From NCBI GenBank assembly GCA_014871385.1, contig CM026426.1, forward strand, positions 72,010,756 to 72,074,755: 64,000 nucleotides of DNA, given 5' to 3'. A model generated the notes under the pieces. It was not told the origin of the DNA, ran no database searches, and saw only the letters and a list, made by a program, of their open reading frames with translations. A program made the position numbers and the translations under genes. Position 1 is the stretch's first letter. Every line of letters begins with the position of its first letter. Source of the stretch: Ceratodon purpureus (taxonomy: Eukaryota; Streptophyta; Bryopsida; Pseudoditrichales; Ditrichaceae). Shown piece by piece: positions 47,099 to 58,929 of this stretch.

Positions 47099-47125
47099 GC
47101 ACTTTAGCGACGTCCACATTTCTGA

Positions 47126-50100
47126 TTATCCCTATTGGTTCCACCACAGTTTGGTCTGCCATCCTCAATCTGTAGGGAGCAGGTTGTGGGTCCTTCAGTC
47201 CTAAACGCTTTTGTTCCTCTTCAGTAATGAGATTGACACCAGATCCACCGTCGAGCAATACCTTGTCCAAGGTCCCTTTGCCAATCTGCACAGTTAACAT
47301 AGGCAATTCTGTGTCGACATCTACTGCCAAGCTGGGTATCAGACCGAGTTGACCTCCTTTTCTAGTCATCTACTCCACCCCCGCCGTTTTGCCTTGACTA
47401 GAATCCTTACTGGCCCTTAACTCCAGAAACACATGAGCCTTGACAATCTTAGTCATGTTTGGAGTCATCTGTAGTAGCTGACCCAAAGGCACAGTGACTG
47501 GACTGGCCAATATCCTCCTGCCCACCAGGTTTGCATAATATTGCTCATGGTCCTCCCTGGTACGGGTTTCCGCAGGTACTCCTGGTCCCTCTTGGTCAGC
47601 CTTAAAGCTGTAATTGAGGACGTCAGAATCTAGGAATCCTGCCCACTCATTGTCTTGCATCTCTCCTTCAGCCATCTCCTTAAATTCAGGTGACTGGACA
47701 GTTCTGGCCTGCTCTGCTGCTCTGGCCTCCTGCTCCTCCTTAAAATGAATCTCTTTCACGGCTTCTAGCATAAAATCCCTGACCCGTTCTTCCTCCTTCA
47801 AGTCTTTCTTGGTCTCGGCCTTCCTTGGTTCTGGTTCCTTGGACCGGTCTTCAATAGGAGGTAATCCTTCCTTCTTCCTTTGGGCCCTGGTCATACTGGC
47901 CACGTCCTCTAGGTCCTGTGGCTCATCCAGCCATTCAATTTCCACATTGCTCACATGGTGATCCTGTTTTTTGTTCGTCTTCTCCTGGTTAGCTAAAAAT
48001 TGATCCCATTGTGCCTTCTCGGGGCAGTTCCAGCTTCTGTGGTCTGCTCCTCCACACAAGAAGCAACACGGTGGTTGATCACAATAACTCCTCTATTGAC
48101 TACTGCCTGCCCTGGGGTTTGGTGGTCTCTCGTACCCTTGGCTGTAACTGTAGGTTCCTGCAGGTTTAGAACCAGATACTTCGTTTACATAGACAGGCTC
48201 CTCTCCTTCCTTCTTCGCACCTGACCCCCTCTGGTTGGCTGGGTTGTACCAACAGCTTGCATCGTCATGGCCCAGCTTCTTACAGATACTACAGGCTCTC
48301 CTTGGAGCCTCCTGGCCTGTTTCCTTCCTGGTCACTGTGGCTGCCTTACTGCTGGTCTCCACTTTCTTCACCTCAATCTTAGTGGGTTTACCACTAGAGT
48401 CAGTGCACTTCTCCTCGCATCTCAAGGCTGCATCCACTAATTCTGTTAAGCTCTTGACTGTTGCTACACTGGTAGTAATCTTAATATACTCCAGCAGTCC
48501 TGCTCGAAAATTAGTGATTCTGAACCCTTCTCCTGGATCAGATTGTAGACATTTAATCAATGTCATAAACCGATCATAGTAGTCTAGTACCTTCTCTCTG
48601 TCCCCCTCTTTGAAGGACTTCAATTCCCTGTATACTGCCTCATCCGTGGTTTGGTCTCTGTACCTCCTCCTGAAAGCAGCTTTAGCATCCTCCCATGAGC
48701 AGTAGATATGGTTCTCCAGGAAATTCTCATACCATGCACCAACCTTGTCCAGCAAAGTGGTACCCATCAGGTTGATTATCACCTGCTTATCTCTTTCTCC
48801 ATTGTGCTATAGGGTCCTCTCAAACTGCCGTATGTGAGCGTCTGGATTCGTCCCCTCCTTGTACTTGGAGTAGATCAGCGGCTTCCTCTGTGCCACAAGG
48901 ACTGGTCCTGTCACTGGTGGTACTCTGGGTCTAGCAGCTGGTGGGTAGGCTGGTCGACCATGCCTCACTGGATAACTGCTGTCCACTGTATCCCCTGGTA
49001 CTCCTATTCCTGCGGGTGGCCTAGTATCATACGGCATCCCTCTCATGATCTCCGCTGGCCTTCTGTATCATGTCCCTGTATCAGGAACTCCTGCTCCGGC
49101 TTTAGCTCCTCCATTTGGCCAGTATGCATTTTTGTTAACTTCTGGTCTATACTCATCACCTGTGAGATGATCCACATAGGTAGAATGTACCCCTCCTCCT
49201 CCTGTTGGGCTCACCCGAGTCCTCGAGGTTGAAAAATGGTCTGTCCCTGGCCTTCCTAGTAAAGCAGATGTAGTGTAGGGTGCTCCCATCAATTCTACCT
49301 CCTTCAGCTGACCTGGTCTGTCCCCCTGGACCACTTAATGGTCATATGCTGCCCACGGATCCGCCCTTGGTTTGGCCTAGAGTTTATGGCTCTTTTCCCT
49401 CAGTATCTCCTGCCATTTGTAAAGGGTCGCCTGCCGGGTAGCTTCTTTCATCTCTTCCTCCTTCTTCCGGTCGTCTAATCTCTGTGCCTCTTGTAATAAA
49501 CGCAGAGCCTCCTGTCTAAGCAAGTCCTGCTGCATTGCTTCTTTTCTCTCAACTGCCTGCTTCATTTCCTCCCTTCTTTGAGCCTCCTGCCAGGTTCTAA
49601 GAGCCTCCTGTCTCTGTTTCTCCTGGTCCTGCTCTTCAAGTCTATTTGTTTCCTACCATAGCTTCATCGCTTCCTTCAATTTAATCTCCTCTGGATTCTT
49701 TTCTTCCCAAGCCTCCATTGTCTCTCTGAACGTGGCTGCCTGGCCTAGCTCCTCCATCAGCCTCCTGTACAGGTCCTCTGTCGCCTGCTGGGTTCTTCGT
49801 TCTCTCTCTGCTTGTCTTCTAGCCTGCTGTCGAGCTTTTAACTCCTCCAGCTGTCTTCTATCTTCCTCATCTTCCTCCAGCTCCATCCCTTGGAACTGTT
49901 CTTGTGCAAAATGTACCACTGGTCTCTTCGGATTCACCTGTGCTGGCTTACACATTTTATACATCTCTGACAGTGCTGCTGCTCCTGTCTGGACTCTATC
50001 CCCAGTCTCAACTTCTTCCAATTACTTCTTCAGCGTCTCCAATGTCTCCACCAAATCACCTGGTGTCTTCTCCCCTGGTTTTGGTGTGTCTGGTCCGCTG

Positions 50101-50552
50101 CGTCCTTTCTTTTCCTCCTCCTGGTAATGGTCATATGCTGATGCCATTCTGGTCTGGGGGTTCCAACAATGCTGTGTGTCTCCTTCACCTGGCCTTGGGA
50201 ATTCCCTCTCGCTGGTCCTGGGTGATAATGGGTGTCCCTCATACTTTCGAATTTCTTCCTCATCCTCCTGCCAATTCTTGAAGCTTGGGCCAGGTTCTCT
50301 TCTTGCTGACCCTGTCCTCCTGCTTACTCTTAGTATTGTCTCCTGGCTCGAATTCTCTCCTACCAGGTCCATATCAATCAGATCCCTGATTCTCCCTTTA
50401 GCTATGCTTTCTTGTGAACTCAATTGTCCTCCCATTGGTTTTCCTACTTCTGGTGCTGCTCTTTGCTCCCTGAGTTCGTACCTTGCCAACCGTTCTGCTG
50501 CTTGTCTCCTGGCTATCTTCTCCTTGTCCCACCCTGGGTATTCACTATCCAT
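47126..50552 (-). pseudogene. Gag and protease part of the LTR retrotransposon ORF
   Basis: One minus-strand frame with scattered stops. N-terminal third (50552-49300): charged and coiled, with RR/EE/QQ-rich helices. Next comes a retrotransposon gag domain (about 48780-48480, core YCSWEDAKAAFRRRY), two CCHC knuckles (CSICKKLGHDDASC near 48300 and CFLCGGADHRSWNC near 48060), a charged linker, then an aspartic protease with LLDGGSGVNLI near 47250. The frame is cut at the level-2 insertion and resumes at 21349. Stops near 49650, 49375, 49335, 49066, 48807, 48095 and 47370 are compatible with loss of Gln or Trp codons. A frame starting at 50751 may be the original N-terminus. Confidence 0.8.
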
Positions 50553-51698
50553 TGCAGTACAGTTTGCTGCTCTTCCCTTGGTACTCTCTGGTCAGATGCT
50601 CTTCTGGTTTGGCTGGTGCTTTCAGTAACTGAGTCTGCTCCTTCAAAACTCCTGGATAGGTGCTGTCGGCTCCTGTCCTCAGCCCTTCTCTGATTTGTCG
50701 GATGCTAGTCCTCATGTTTCCTGGTTCCTGTCCAGTCCATCCCTTTGCCACCCTTCTACTTTGGTTCCTTTGGGACCTGTCAGTCTTTACTGTCCTACTG
50801 TAGATAGTTTTCTGCCTTTAGTTTCGCAGGTTCTAGCATAGTCTCAGTTTTTCCAAGCTTCCACACATTACAGTTTGCAAGCTTCTCCCACAGATTTTTC
50901 CTGGTTCTTTACTGTCCCTTCATTTTTGTTTTTGACTTTTCAATTTTTCCCATTCCTCATTTTCTCCTTAAGTTACTTACTGTTTTTCTTAACTCATTTT
51001 AACTGTTCGCATTTTTACCCTCAGTTTCCACTGTTACCTTTTACTGCTCAACTGTTTTTTATCGACTGGTAACTTTTTAACTCTTTACCGTTACTTTTTT
51101 ACTGCTCGAGTATGTTTTTATTGACTGGTAACTTTTGCACTTTTTACCGCTACTTTTTACTGCTCGAATGGTTTATAGTGCCTCGTAACTTTTTGATTTT
51201 TACTGCTACTTTTTACTGGTCGTTTTTTTCAGGCAACCTACTGTTCCTTTCCTGACTGTCTGAATTCACAATGGTTTGGAACATACCTGATACCCGTGAC
51301 TATCCTCCCTCTACTTTGGAGCTGTCCTCAGCTCCTGTGCCATTGACTGATTAGCATTGGCTCCTCTCCCACGAGATGCTGGAACTTGGCACCCTCAGCT
51401 TGGAAAAATGCTCTAACTGCAGCATCTGGGGTCCTCCTGTAACGTTGACTGCTCGAACATTGGTTCCTCCTCACTTGATTCTGGAACCTGATCTCCTCGG
51501 CCTCGAACTGTCCTCCTGCTGCAGCATCTGTGGTACTTCTGCTACTGTAATCCCGTGACTTTAATTCTGTGACTATAATCCTACGACAGTAACCTTCTGC
51601 CTCGGCCACTGTGCTTGTCTACTTGTTCCAGAACTGTCCTGGACTGTACGGATTCGCAGCAAGAGCCACCTGATCGGTTCTTAGTGCATGGTCGCCAA
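50553..51698 (-). other. 5' leader of the LTR retrotransposon with candidate primer site
   Basis: Internal region between the 5' LTR and gag. Directly after the LTR, minus strand reads T then TGGCGACCATGCAC (51697-51684), a plausible tRNA primer-binding site beginning TGG. The rest is C/T-rich on the + strand with repeated ACTGCTC and GGTAACTTTT words (51040-51220). No coding frame is convincing except a possible gag N-terminus at 50545-50751. Confidence 0.55.
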
Positions 51699-52325
51699 TG
51701 TTAAAGGGTGATTTAGCTTTAGCCTTAAAAAGCTAGTTTACTGTCCAGATCTAAAGAGAAACCTACGAAATTTTCAGACCCACATAGCTAGTTCCACTCA
51801 ATACCATTCTGCTCCTTTATTGCACCAGATTCTAAGTCGTCTGCCCCTTTCTACTACCATTAAAGCAACAACCCAACAAACCCACATACATTTCCCCTAC
51901 CCTAACATCAATGCATACACTCAATCTGCTCAAAAGAGTCTTTGTTTTCTCATTAATCCCCACCTCATACAATCAGTCCTGCCCTATCAATCCTGCTCCT
52001 GCTATCCTAATTTCTCATCGAATCTCCTAACCACTTCCTAATCCTCCATAGCTGCACAAACTGCAAGGAGAGAGAGAGAGAGTGAGAGCCACCAAGGCCT
52101 CACTCCTCACTACCCCCCCCCCCCCTCAAAACCCTAGCCGTCGCCACCAATCTGTCCGTTTTTCATCCAAGTCAATTTTTCATCCGACTGTCAAAACTTC
52201 ATCCAAAACGCAATAACTAGTAACTGGATAGTAACTAACTGTTTTACTGCTCCTGGCAGTTTACTGTTCCTGCTCCTAATTTATTGCTCCTAGTATTAAT
52301 CCTAAGGAAAAAAATCCCGTTAACA
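51699..52325 (-). repeat. Right LTR (5' LTR of the minus-strand element)
   Basis: Begins TGTTAAAGGG and ends CCCGTTAACA on the + strand, followed by the target duplication CTCGT at 52326-52330. Copy of 18529-19150. Confidence 0.95.
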
Positions 52326-52330
52326 CTCGT

Positions 52331-55300
52331 GATATCACGAAGTCCATAACATCATTGCCCAGGCGGGTCCTAAGTCTCTTCAATCCCCTGATGGCCTTGT
52401 GGGAGACCTCGATCTCCTTCATACAGTGACTGTAGAACACCGTCTCTGGTTTCCGTGCGGTACCTCCTCCCTTGGCCAGCAACTGTGCCAGTAGCCTCTC
52501 TATCTGCAAGTACTCGTACACTTCCACCAAGCCCTTGTTCTCGCTCCCTCCGTCGTCGTTGTCTTTTATACTCGGTCGCTACATGTCTTCGGCAACGTCG
52601 TCTCTTCCCTCGGCGACGTAACCGCGCCCGTCCAATCCGCAAGACTTGCTTCCTCCGTTGCCCCTTCTATTGGTACGTTCTCCCCCGGCCCAATCCCAGT
52701 CTCTCCACTCTCAATAGAAAGTCCAGCACACTCACATGCAATTTCAATCTCGATTGGAGAGGTTCCCTCTGCCCTCCTCTGTCCACCCGAAATGCCTTCC
52801 GCCCGACTGTTGGTGATTTCTTAAGAGCGTTTCTCTGCCTCGCATCCCCTGACCTGCCCGTCTAGACCAGCTGGCCGCAATGGTTCCACAGCCATGGGCG
52901 ACTCCGTCAGCATGACAACTGAAGCTGTGTCAGTTCTCGTGACACAACCCAATTTTGGGATCGCAGCCAGGGACCCAACGTCACTCTCCAACGGTGTATG
53001 AACCTCTTGTCCACTGACTCGCTGCTTGGAAGCGATCGTGGCACCTTTCCCTTTAATACTTCCCCGCCCCCCTCCCGTGTCTCCCAATCAGTACCGTCTT
53101 CATCCCAAAGCGCGTTTACAAGTCTGTCAATAGCGTCCCGCATCAACTTCCTTAGGAAGAGTTCTTTGTCGCTTCCCGACAGTGTCACTGGACCTGCAAC
53201 CCACTCCAAATCCCGATCCTCCCTCCTCAACAAAGTAGTGGCCCATTGTTTCGCCTGCGACGCCCATGCACCATACGTTGTTATCTTCCACGCCTCCTGA
53301 AAGTCATCATGGCTATGAGCAGCATAGTCCTGCAATGCCTTGGACTGACTGGCCGTCACCCAAGTTAACATCCATTGCACGAGATTATCCCCGCGTCTCT
53401 GTCTGATAAGTGTCGTGTCTACCTGTAGCCGCTGTAGAAGATCCGCTGGTTTGAACCTCCCTAGAAAAGCGCAGCAGTATGGGCCCTGGGTAACAAGGAA
53501 GTAAAATTAGCAACCTAAATTTCTGGAATACAGTGGTATCATTTCAAAGCATGGGGAGTAATTATCGCGATTACCGTCGTGACACCAAGGTGTCTCCGGT
53601 AGTATGCTGAAAATCTGGTCATTTGCCGACACAACTTGCTAGAGCAGAGACCAATCCCAAACAATCCTTTCCCTTAACCCCCCACTCTTCTTTTGGAAAT
53701 CTAGCCTCACCCTGTCCCCTACCGCCGTCTTCTCGTTCTCTTCATCTTCTATCCGCTTTAACCGCAACGTGTTGTACGCAAGTGAGTCCAGAGTGTACTG
53801 GAAGTAGGTGCACAACTCCTCAAGGCCTGAATATGGCTCCATTGCAGTCCGACAGGCGATAAGAGAATCAAGTGCTGCAGAGACCTGGTCATGCACGGAC
53901 TTCAAATCTTCCGTCATCGCCTTCTCTCCCTACACGTTGAGAAATCACAAGTCAGCGTTTTGGTTTGTTTGGGGGGGGGGGGGGGGTTGGGGGGGACGTA
54001 TTGGGATTGGGGGCGACTAAAATCAGAAATTATGTTACGGAAACAACCACATAGTGGGCCCTCCATCTCAGATATTGCAGGGACCAGTGTCACACCTTGG
54101 ATTCCAGTGTCACATATGGGATGATCGTCTCGTAACAATGACCGAACTTCAGTAGGGATAAGAAACTAACCTTCTTCACCGTCCACCACCAGAGGCAGTC
54201 CCTGAGTTGAGCCTCAAATTCTGGCTTCCAGTACTGCTCCTCCCACCTCCTTCGGAAGTCGTCCCTGTCGTCACCCTCCCAACTCCACGGCAAGACAGCG
54301 TCCCTGAACATGCGTAGAATGAATAAACCTGGTGTAGCCGGCTTCTCGGGAGGGGCCGGGAAATGGACGTTCTGGTTTTTTCCTTCATAGGCACATCGAA
54401 CTTCATTTACGTATGTCTCTTCCAATATCTGCACTTCTTTCTGTCTTGCATCGAGGACACCTGCACGAAGTCACTATAAACGTGCGGCATAGGGATGCCT
54501 TGTCTTTTGGCCCACCACGTAACCATCCGCAACTTTTCATCGCAGTCTCTTTCCCACACTGTCACGGCCCCGATTATATCAGCAAGGCGACTAAGATACT
54601 CTCCGGATTCCGGCGCGGTACAGTGGATGGGCCGTGGAGAGGAGTCCACCATCCCCTCTATTTCCATGTACGATCCATCCTCCACGGGTGTCGCTCCAAT
54701 GGTTGTACCGGCATTGCCACCTCTACAGAAAGTAACTTCCTAGGATTCACCCCCGAATCAGCGGCCTCGTTCTCTGTAGTCCGAACCTCTTCATTCCCCA
54801 CTTAAAACTCTATGTCACGACTTACCTTCTGCCCCTCCACCATACTGTTGCCCCCTATGAAACTGCGGTACTTTTCTTCCAGTGCCTAGGCTGCGCCCAT
54901 ACCTGCCGCAATATGGAACTCCTCCTCTAGTGTTTTCCTTTCCTTTTGATGCACCCGGATGAGGTCACCTGCCCACTCGTGGATTGTGACCTTGGACCGG
55001 GAGTTGGTCTTCAGAGTATTCGCAAATCTATCCTTCTTTTCCAATGGACTTCCTCTTGAGAGTTCTGTGCAGGGGGACCGTTGAATCACAAGCCTACGTA
55101 GACTCTCCTCGGCGCTTGGTGTCACGAGATCTCTGCAGGTAGGCAACGGCTCGTCCATCGCTGCCTCCACGTCAACAGCAGCAATCAATTCTGATACCGC
55201 TCCCTTCCCTTCTCGTTTCCGTTTGTTATCCTCTAAACAGATCTCGACCTCCCCTCCCTCTCCACTTGGCGCAGGCTGCGCTTTCTTTCCTGAAGACGGA

Positions 55301-55996
55301 CTCGGATGGTGTTTAGCAGATGTCCGAGAGAACAACCTCCTCCGCAGTGTTTGGATCTACAGGATCCATGCAAGGAATTTTCCTGGCAGCAGCATCTCCC
55401 GCCCCTTCTCCTCCCTGCAGACTGCCCCCGTCCATCCTACACGTTGCACGGCCACAAAAAATATCCGCAGAGGAAGCAACAACCTTGAAGGTCCCACTCT
55501 CCGACGCCGTAGCCAACTGTCTAATCTTTTTCCTAACGGGTGCAGTACTTGGACATGGAGTCCCTTCAGTGTCACGTGGTAAGTCTTCACTACCAGGTGT
55601 GTGGTTTCCATCACTACCGTCTCCAATCTGCTGCTCCTCGGCTCGTTCAGCCAATAACTGCTTGACGGTCCAGCCCATATCTTTCACAGCCTTTCCTTGT
55701 CCCGGAAGGAAGTCCGGGTACGGAAGTAGAAGGGCCCTAGTTCCATCAGGGTAAAGAGCCCTGTCGCACCCTTCTTCATACCGATGTTGATTTAGAGTAA
55801 GCTTACCGGAGAAGTCGTCTTTCCCACGATGAATGCAAACGAAGTAACGCCGCGTTGCTGGCGGTGGCTTCTTCTTCCCTTTGCAGTGGGTTGCAAACTC
55901 TAGCATGAGCTCATCCACCTTGCGTTGGCTGGGGTACCTGATGTTGTAGTGACGGTGGTAAATGTTCACAGGCAGTGTCACAGCCTCGGACCCCAT
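52331..55996 (-). pseudogene. Zinc-finger / Ulp1-like protease copy 2, N-terminal part
   Basis: Starts at the ATG 55996. The first exon matches copy 1 (13917) closely, with a finger reading CIHRGKDDF...HRYEEGC, in which the second Cys is replaced by Arg. Following blocks keep the copy 1 order: a charged region (55335-54886), LWWWTVKKV near 54180, IVWDW near 53650, a Trp-rich block (53380-52907), then a segment ending RLGNDVMDFVISRV at the retrotransposon. The C-terminal protease continues at 18528-17651. Frame changes occur between blocks. GC content is higher than in the nested elements. Confidence 0.75.
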
Positions 55997-57000
55997 CTCT
56001 CACTTAAAACCAGCATAAGACGGCGGTGTATAGAGATGCTCGACGACAGAGACGGAGCGGCGGTGAGAGGCTACGTGTAGAGAACAAGGTGGCGAAGAAC
56101 AGTATGGCAGCTGCTGCGGGTCAAGTGTCCATGTTTCAATGTCACAGAATTGGCGAGATCAGCTTGTAATCTGGATAAACCCTAATCTTACGATGTACAT
56201 GAGGGGGAATTGTGGAATAACCTCTCCACTGATTTTGATCTTCTAAACCCTGAATAGGAAGGCGCAACCTTCACCCTAAGCGAATACAAGACAAAGAGAA
56301 GCCGCCAGCAGAAAAGACCGGATAGAAAAGGGACTTCGATCAAACGGGAGGAAGACGTACCTCAAAGACCTAACCCGTTTGCGGCCCTAACCAGCGGCCT
56401 AAATCAGGAGCGCCATGTGTGCACAGGTACCTCTCGGCATAACCTGCACCTCAACCACAAGAAAATGAACATGCACCGACAAAAAACAGGGAAACTGTTA
56501 ACCCTAATGGAGACATTGCCTAAACATTTCGAATTGTTTGTGCCAGACACACATCCTACTAAAGTCCTACAAGTCCAGCGTGGAACAAACAAGATGCATC
56601 ATAGCAAACTCTAAAGAACCCTAACAGCAAAGGAACAAGGTGGGTGCCCGGGAGACAGCGGTTTCTAATGCTCACCACGTAGGCTGTCGTAGTTGGTCTA
56701 TCGCAGCTCCCTTCTCCAAAGCATTACACCCGCCAAATTGAAGTCAAACTCCCTTGCCATGATGCAGAACCTCAAGTAATCGACGGAGTTGTAACCCTAA
56801 ACCTCTCGGTTCTCTTCCTACCGCAATGCAGCCGTTGACGTCCACGCCACATCGAAGGGCCCCTCGCAGTTACACCAGAATGCAAGGAGATCGCTACAAT
56901 ACGCTAAACCTGCACAGTGCGCTCACGGCTCTTCGAGAACCAGGACCCAGAACAAAAAAAAATATACACCCTAAACCCTAATGCGAGGGTAGTGTCACGA
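52930..57000. repeat. Dispersed RTGTCACR motif, right block
   Basis: Twelve TGTCAC or complement occurrences in about 4 kb (52940, 53182, 53578, 54087, 54107, 54559, 54812, 55121, 55569, 55976, 56141, 56991) against roughly two expected by chance. Same flanking preference as the left block. Confidence 0.6.
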
Positions 57001-57307
57001 GTATGGTGCATGGGGGCTTCAGGGGCCATGGCCATGGCTATGGCAAACGGGCCATAATGGCCATGGCATGCCCAATGTCTCGGTAGGGGGGAAACGCATG
57101 CCCTCGGGACACACGCCAGTGTTCCGACGGGCGGGCTTTAAAACGCGGGGTAAATTACTCCGTGTACCGGCGGCGGGGTAAAACCGGGGCGGAGGGCACG
57201 GGTCGAGGAACCGGTCCAGCGGGCGGACCGGCCACGTAGGCTCTCACTACGAGGGAAATAGCCATCTCCATGCAGGGCTAGCTAGTTACCTGGAACGACA
57301 CTTTGCA
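55997..57307. other. Upstream region of Ulp1 copy 2 and GC-rich patch
   Basis: No gene. Near 57020-57085 the word GGCCATGGC recurs, and 57100-57240 is notably GC-rich. This may hold the right end of the level-0 copy 2 element, as RTGTCACR motifs stop at 56991. Confidence 0.4.
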
Positions 57308-57799
57308 GTGGAGAATTGGGGCACCTACGTGTATACACATGTCAAAAAATGCATGTTGCGGGGAGTACTTTATGAAATTGGAAATGACGTCATTATTCAA
57401 CCACAGGATTTGGAACGTGTATCAATAAAAGCCAACATTACACAGTTCATCCATGTGTGGTACGAAGGAGAGGTGCACGTATTTTTTGGAGCAACTCCTT
57501 ATTACCTTTATGGAGCGTTGAAAACAAATAGCAGGAGGCGCAAACGAAAAGCCAACGTTTGTAAAGGAAAGGAGTTTGTCGAGCCAGTCACAGGCATGCA
57601 TATGATACACACAGATCGAATGGTCGAATTTGATGAATATTGTTTTTGGCCCATGAGCTCATTACAACATAAGTTTATGAATATTGGACCTACTCATCAT
57701 GGGTATAAAAGAAATGGCTTGCGAATTGCTTACGAAATGTGTGATAGCACAAAGCTTGAGCCCATACTAGAAATAAATAGAAGAGTGTTTGACGAATAG
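57308..57799 (+). CDS. Unrecognised intact ORF, 163 codons
   Basis: An uninterrupted frame of natural composition, rich in Tyr, Phe, His and Trp, with a basic patch NSRRRKRKANVCKGK in the middle that could bind nucleic acid or direct nuclear entry. The segment VRGVLYEIGNDV-like wording (here RGVLYEIGNDVIIQ) followed by an aromatic-rich fold is reminiscent of small BAH/Tudor-like barrels in plant transposon proteins, but that is a guess. It is followed by AT-rich DNA. The first ATG is used; the GC-rich patch immediately upstream may contain its promoter. Confidence 0.5.
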   Translation: MENWGTYVYTHVKKCMLRGVLYEIGNDVIIQPQDLERVSIKANITQFIHVWYEGEVHVFFGATPYYLYGALKTNSRRRKRKANVCKGKEFVEPVTGMHMIHTDRMVEFDEYCFWPMSSLQHKFMNIGPTHHGYKRNGLRIAYEMCDSTKLEPILEINRRVFDE

Positions 57800-58929
57800 G
57801 AAATGTAGATGAAGCAAGTAGCTCGTGTTAAAGTATGTAAGTAATGAGTACCAAACTTTGAATAAAATATATTGATTTGAATTTGGAAGGCACATTAATG
57901 TAGCATATTACTTGTACTAATTAAAATAATGTTCTCAAAAATGTTCATATATGAATGGATTAGAAGTCAAACAAAAGGCTTTGAATTTTTGTTTTGGAGG
58001 CATTTAGTATTGTTATAGAATTTAGGTTTTTTTGTTTTTTTTTGAAGAATTTGTATTTTTTTCATACATCCCAAAATAATATATTTTAAAGTCTGTAATA
58101 TTTCCTTTAAAAAACATCTGCAAGGATAAAAAAAAAAACCTAATGATAATAACAATACTCATGGTATTTTTATAAAGATGGCTACACGACCCAGTGATTT
58201 ATAAATTTGACTTAGTGATGATGTAGTGATGATGTCGATGATTGTTTATAAATTTGAGCCCATTGATGACCCAGTCATGGTAAATTTATAAAGATGGCTA
58301 CATGACCCATTTTATAATAACAATCATTGGGTCAAATTTATAAACCAGTATGGATCTGTCGTTAGAAGAAAATAAAAGGTTTTGTCCTTAACAAGCAGCC
58401 TACACTAAATGCAAATTCTCTCTGATTAAGTTATACCATGGTACAGTTTGGTATTAGCACTTTGATTTTACCATAATGTCACACCTTGTACTGAAATTAA
58501 GTTTGCATCTAGCAGCCGCAAGTTGGAAGAAGTTTGGCTGCAGGCCCTATTCTGGCACTGGCTCCTTAGGCCGGGCCCCAGGCATCTACTATCCTCCACG
58601 AAACAAAATTTGGCAAAGCACCTCACCACCCCCCTCTCCCCACGCTCCTCCGTCGAAGCTCCCCACGTCAGTACTTTACTATATAGTAAACTGTCCAGTT
58701 TACTTGGCAGTAAACTATACACGGTTCCTTGTGTTCAACTCATCCATTCGAGCTGCATCATAAGTGTATCAATGAGAAAATGAACTTCATCGGTGTCACC
58801 TAGATCACTTGTTCGCAGGTTGTGGATCTGTTTCTTCACAAGAACCGCCAAGGGATTCTTGTACGCGATCAGTGACATACAATTTTGTAGCTAAATTTTC
58901 AGATGATCTAACTAGCACCTCATTGGTGT
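57800..58929. other. AT-rich spacer with small inverted repeat
   Basis: Near 58197-58346, ATTTATAAATTTGAC and its inverted form GTCAAATTTATAAA flank about 120 bp, and GATGGCTACA(C/T)GACCCA occurs twice. This resembles a small MITE, but a target duplication is not evident. No gene. Confidence 0.4.

Larger units (their letters stand above)
21361..47114. mobile_element. Level-2 MULE-like element with heptamer-array inverted repeats
   Basis: Bounded by 11-bp target duplications. Its ends are inverted: each has a short variable tip, then five copies of a 7-bp unit (GAGCGGT or variants), then TAACTTT(G/T)CGGA(A/T)ATTTTGA. Excluding the level-3 insertion it is about 11.3 kb. It holds, from left: a captured methyltransferase fragment split by level 3, captured phototropin exons, a purine-rich stretch, a foldback element, a decayed ParB-type gene (minus) and a decayed MULE transposase C-terminus (+). 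Its own two genes are in the same divergent order as in level 3, so both are one family. Its transposase is no longer functional here. Confidence 0.88.
18529..52325 (-). mobile_element. Gag-protease LTR retrotransposon, split by a 25.75-kb insertion
   Basis: Both LTRs run TG...CA (622 and 627 bp), with a polypurine tract next to the left LTR and a candidate primer site next to the right one, so the element reads right to left. Without the nested MULE (21361-47114 plus one target copy) it is about 8.0 kb. The one long reading frame encodes gag, two CCHC knuckles, an aspartic protease and a long charged tail. No reverse transcriptase, RNase H or integrase motif is present on either side of the insertion, so it must have moved with enzymes from another element. 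By eye the LTRs differ at roughly two dozen sites. It is inserted in Ulp1 copy 2. Confidence 0.9.
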
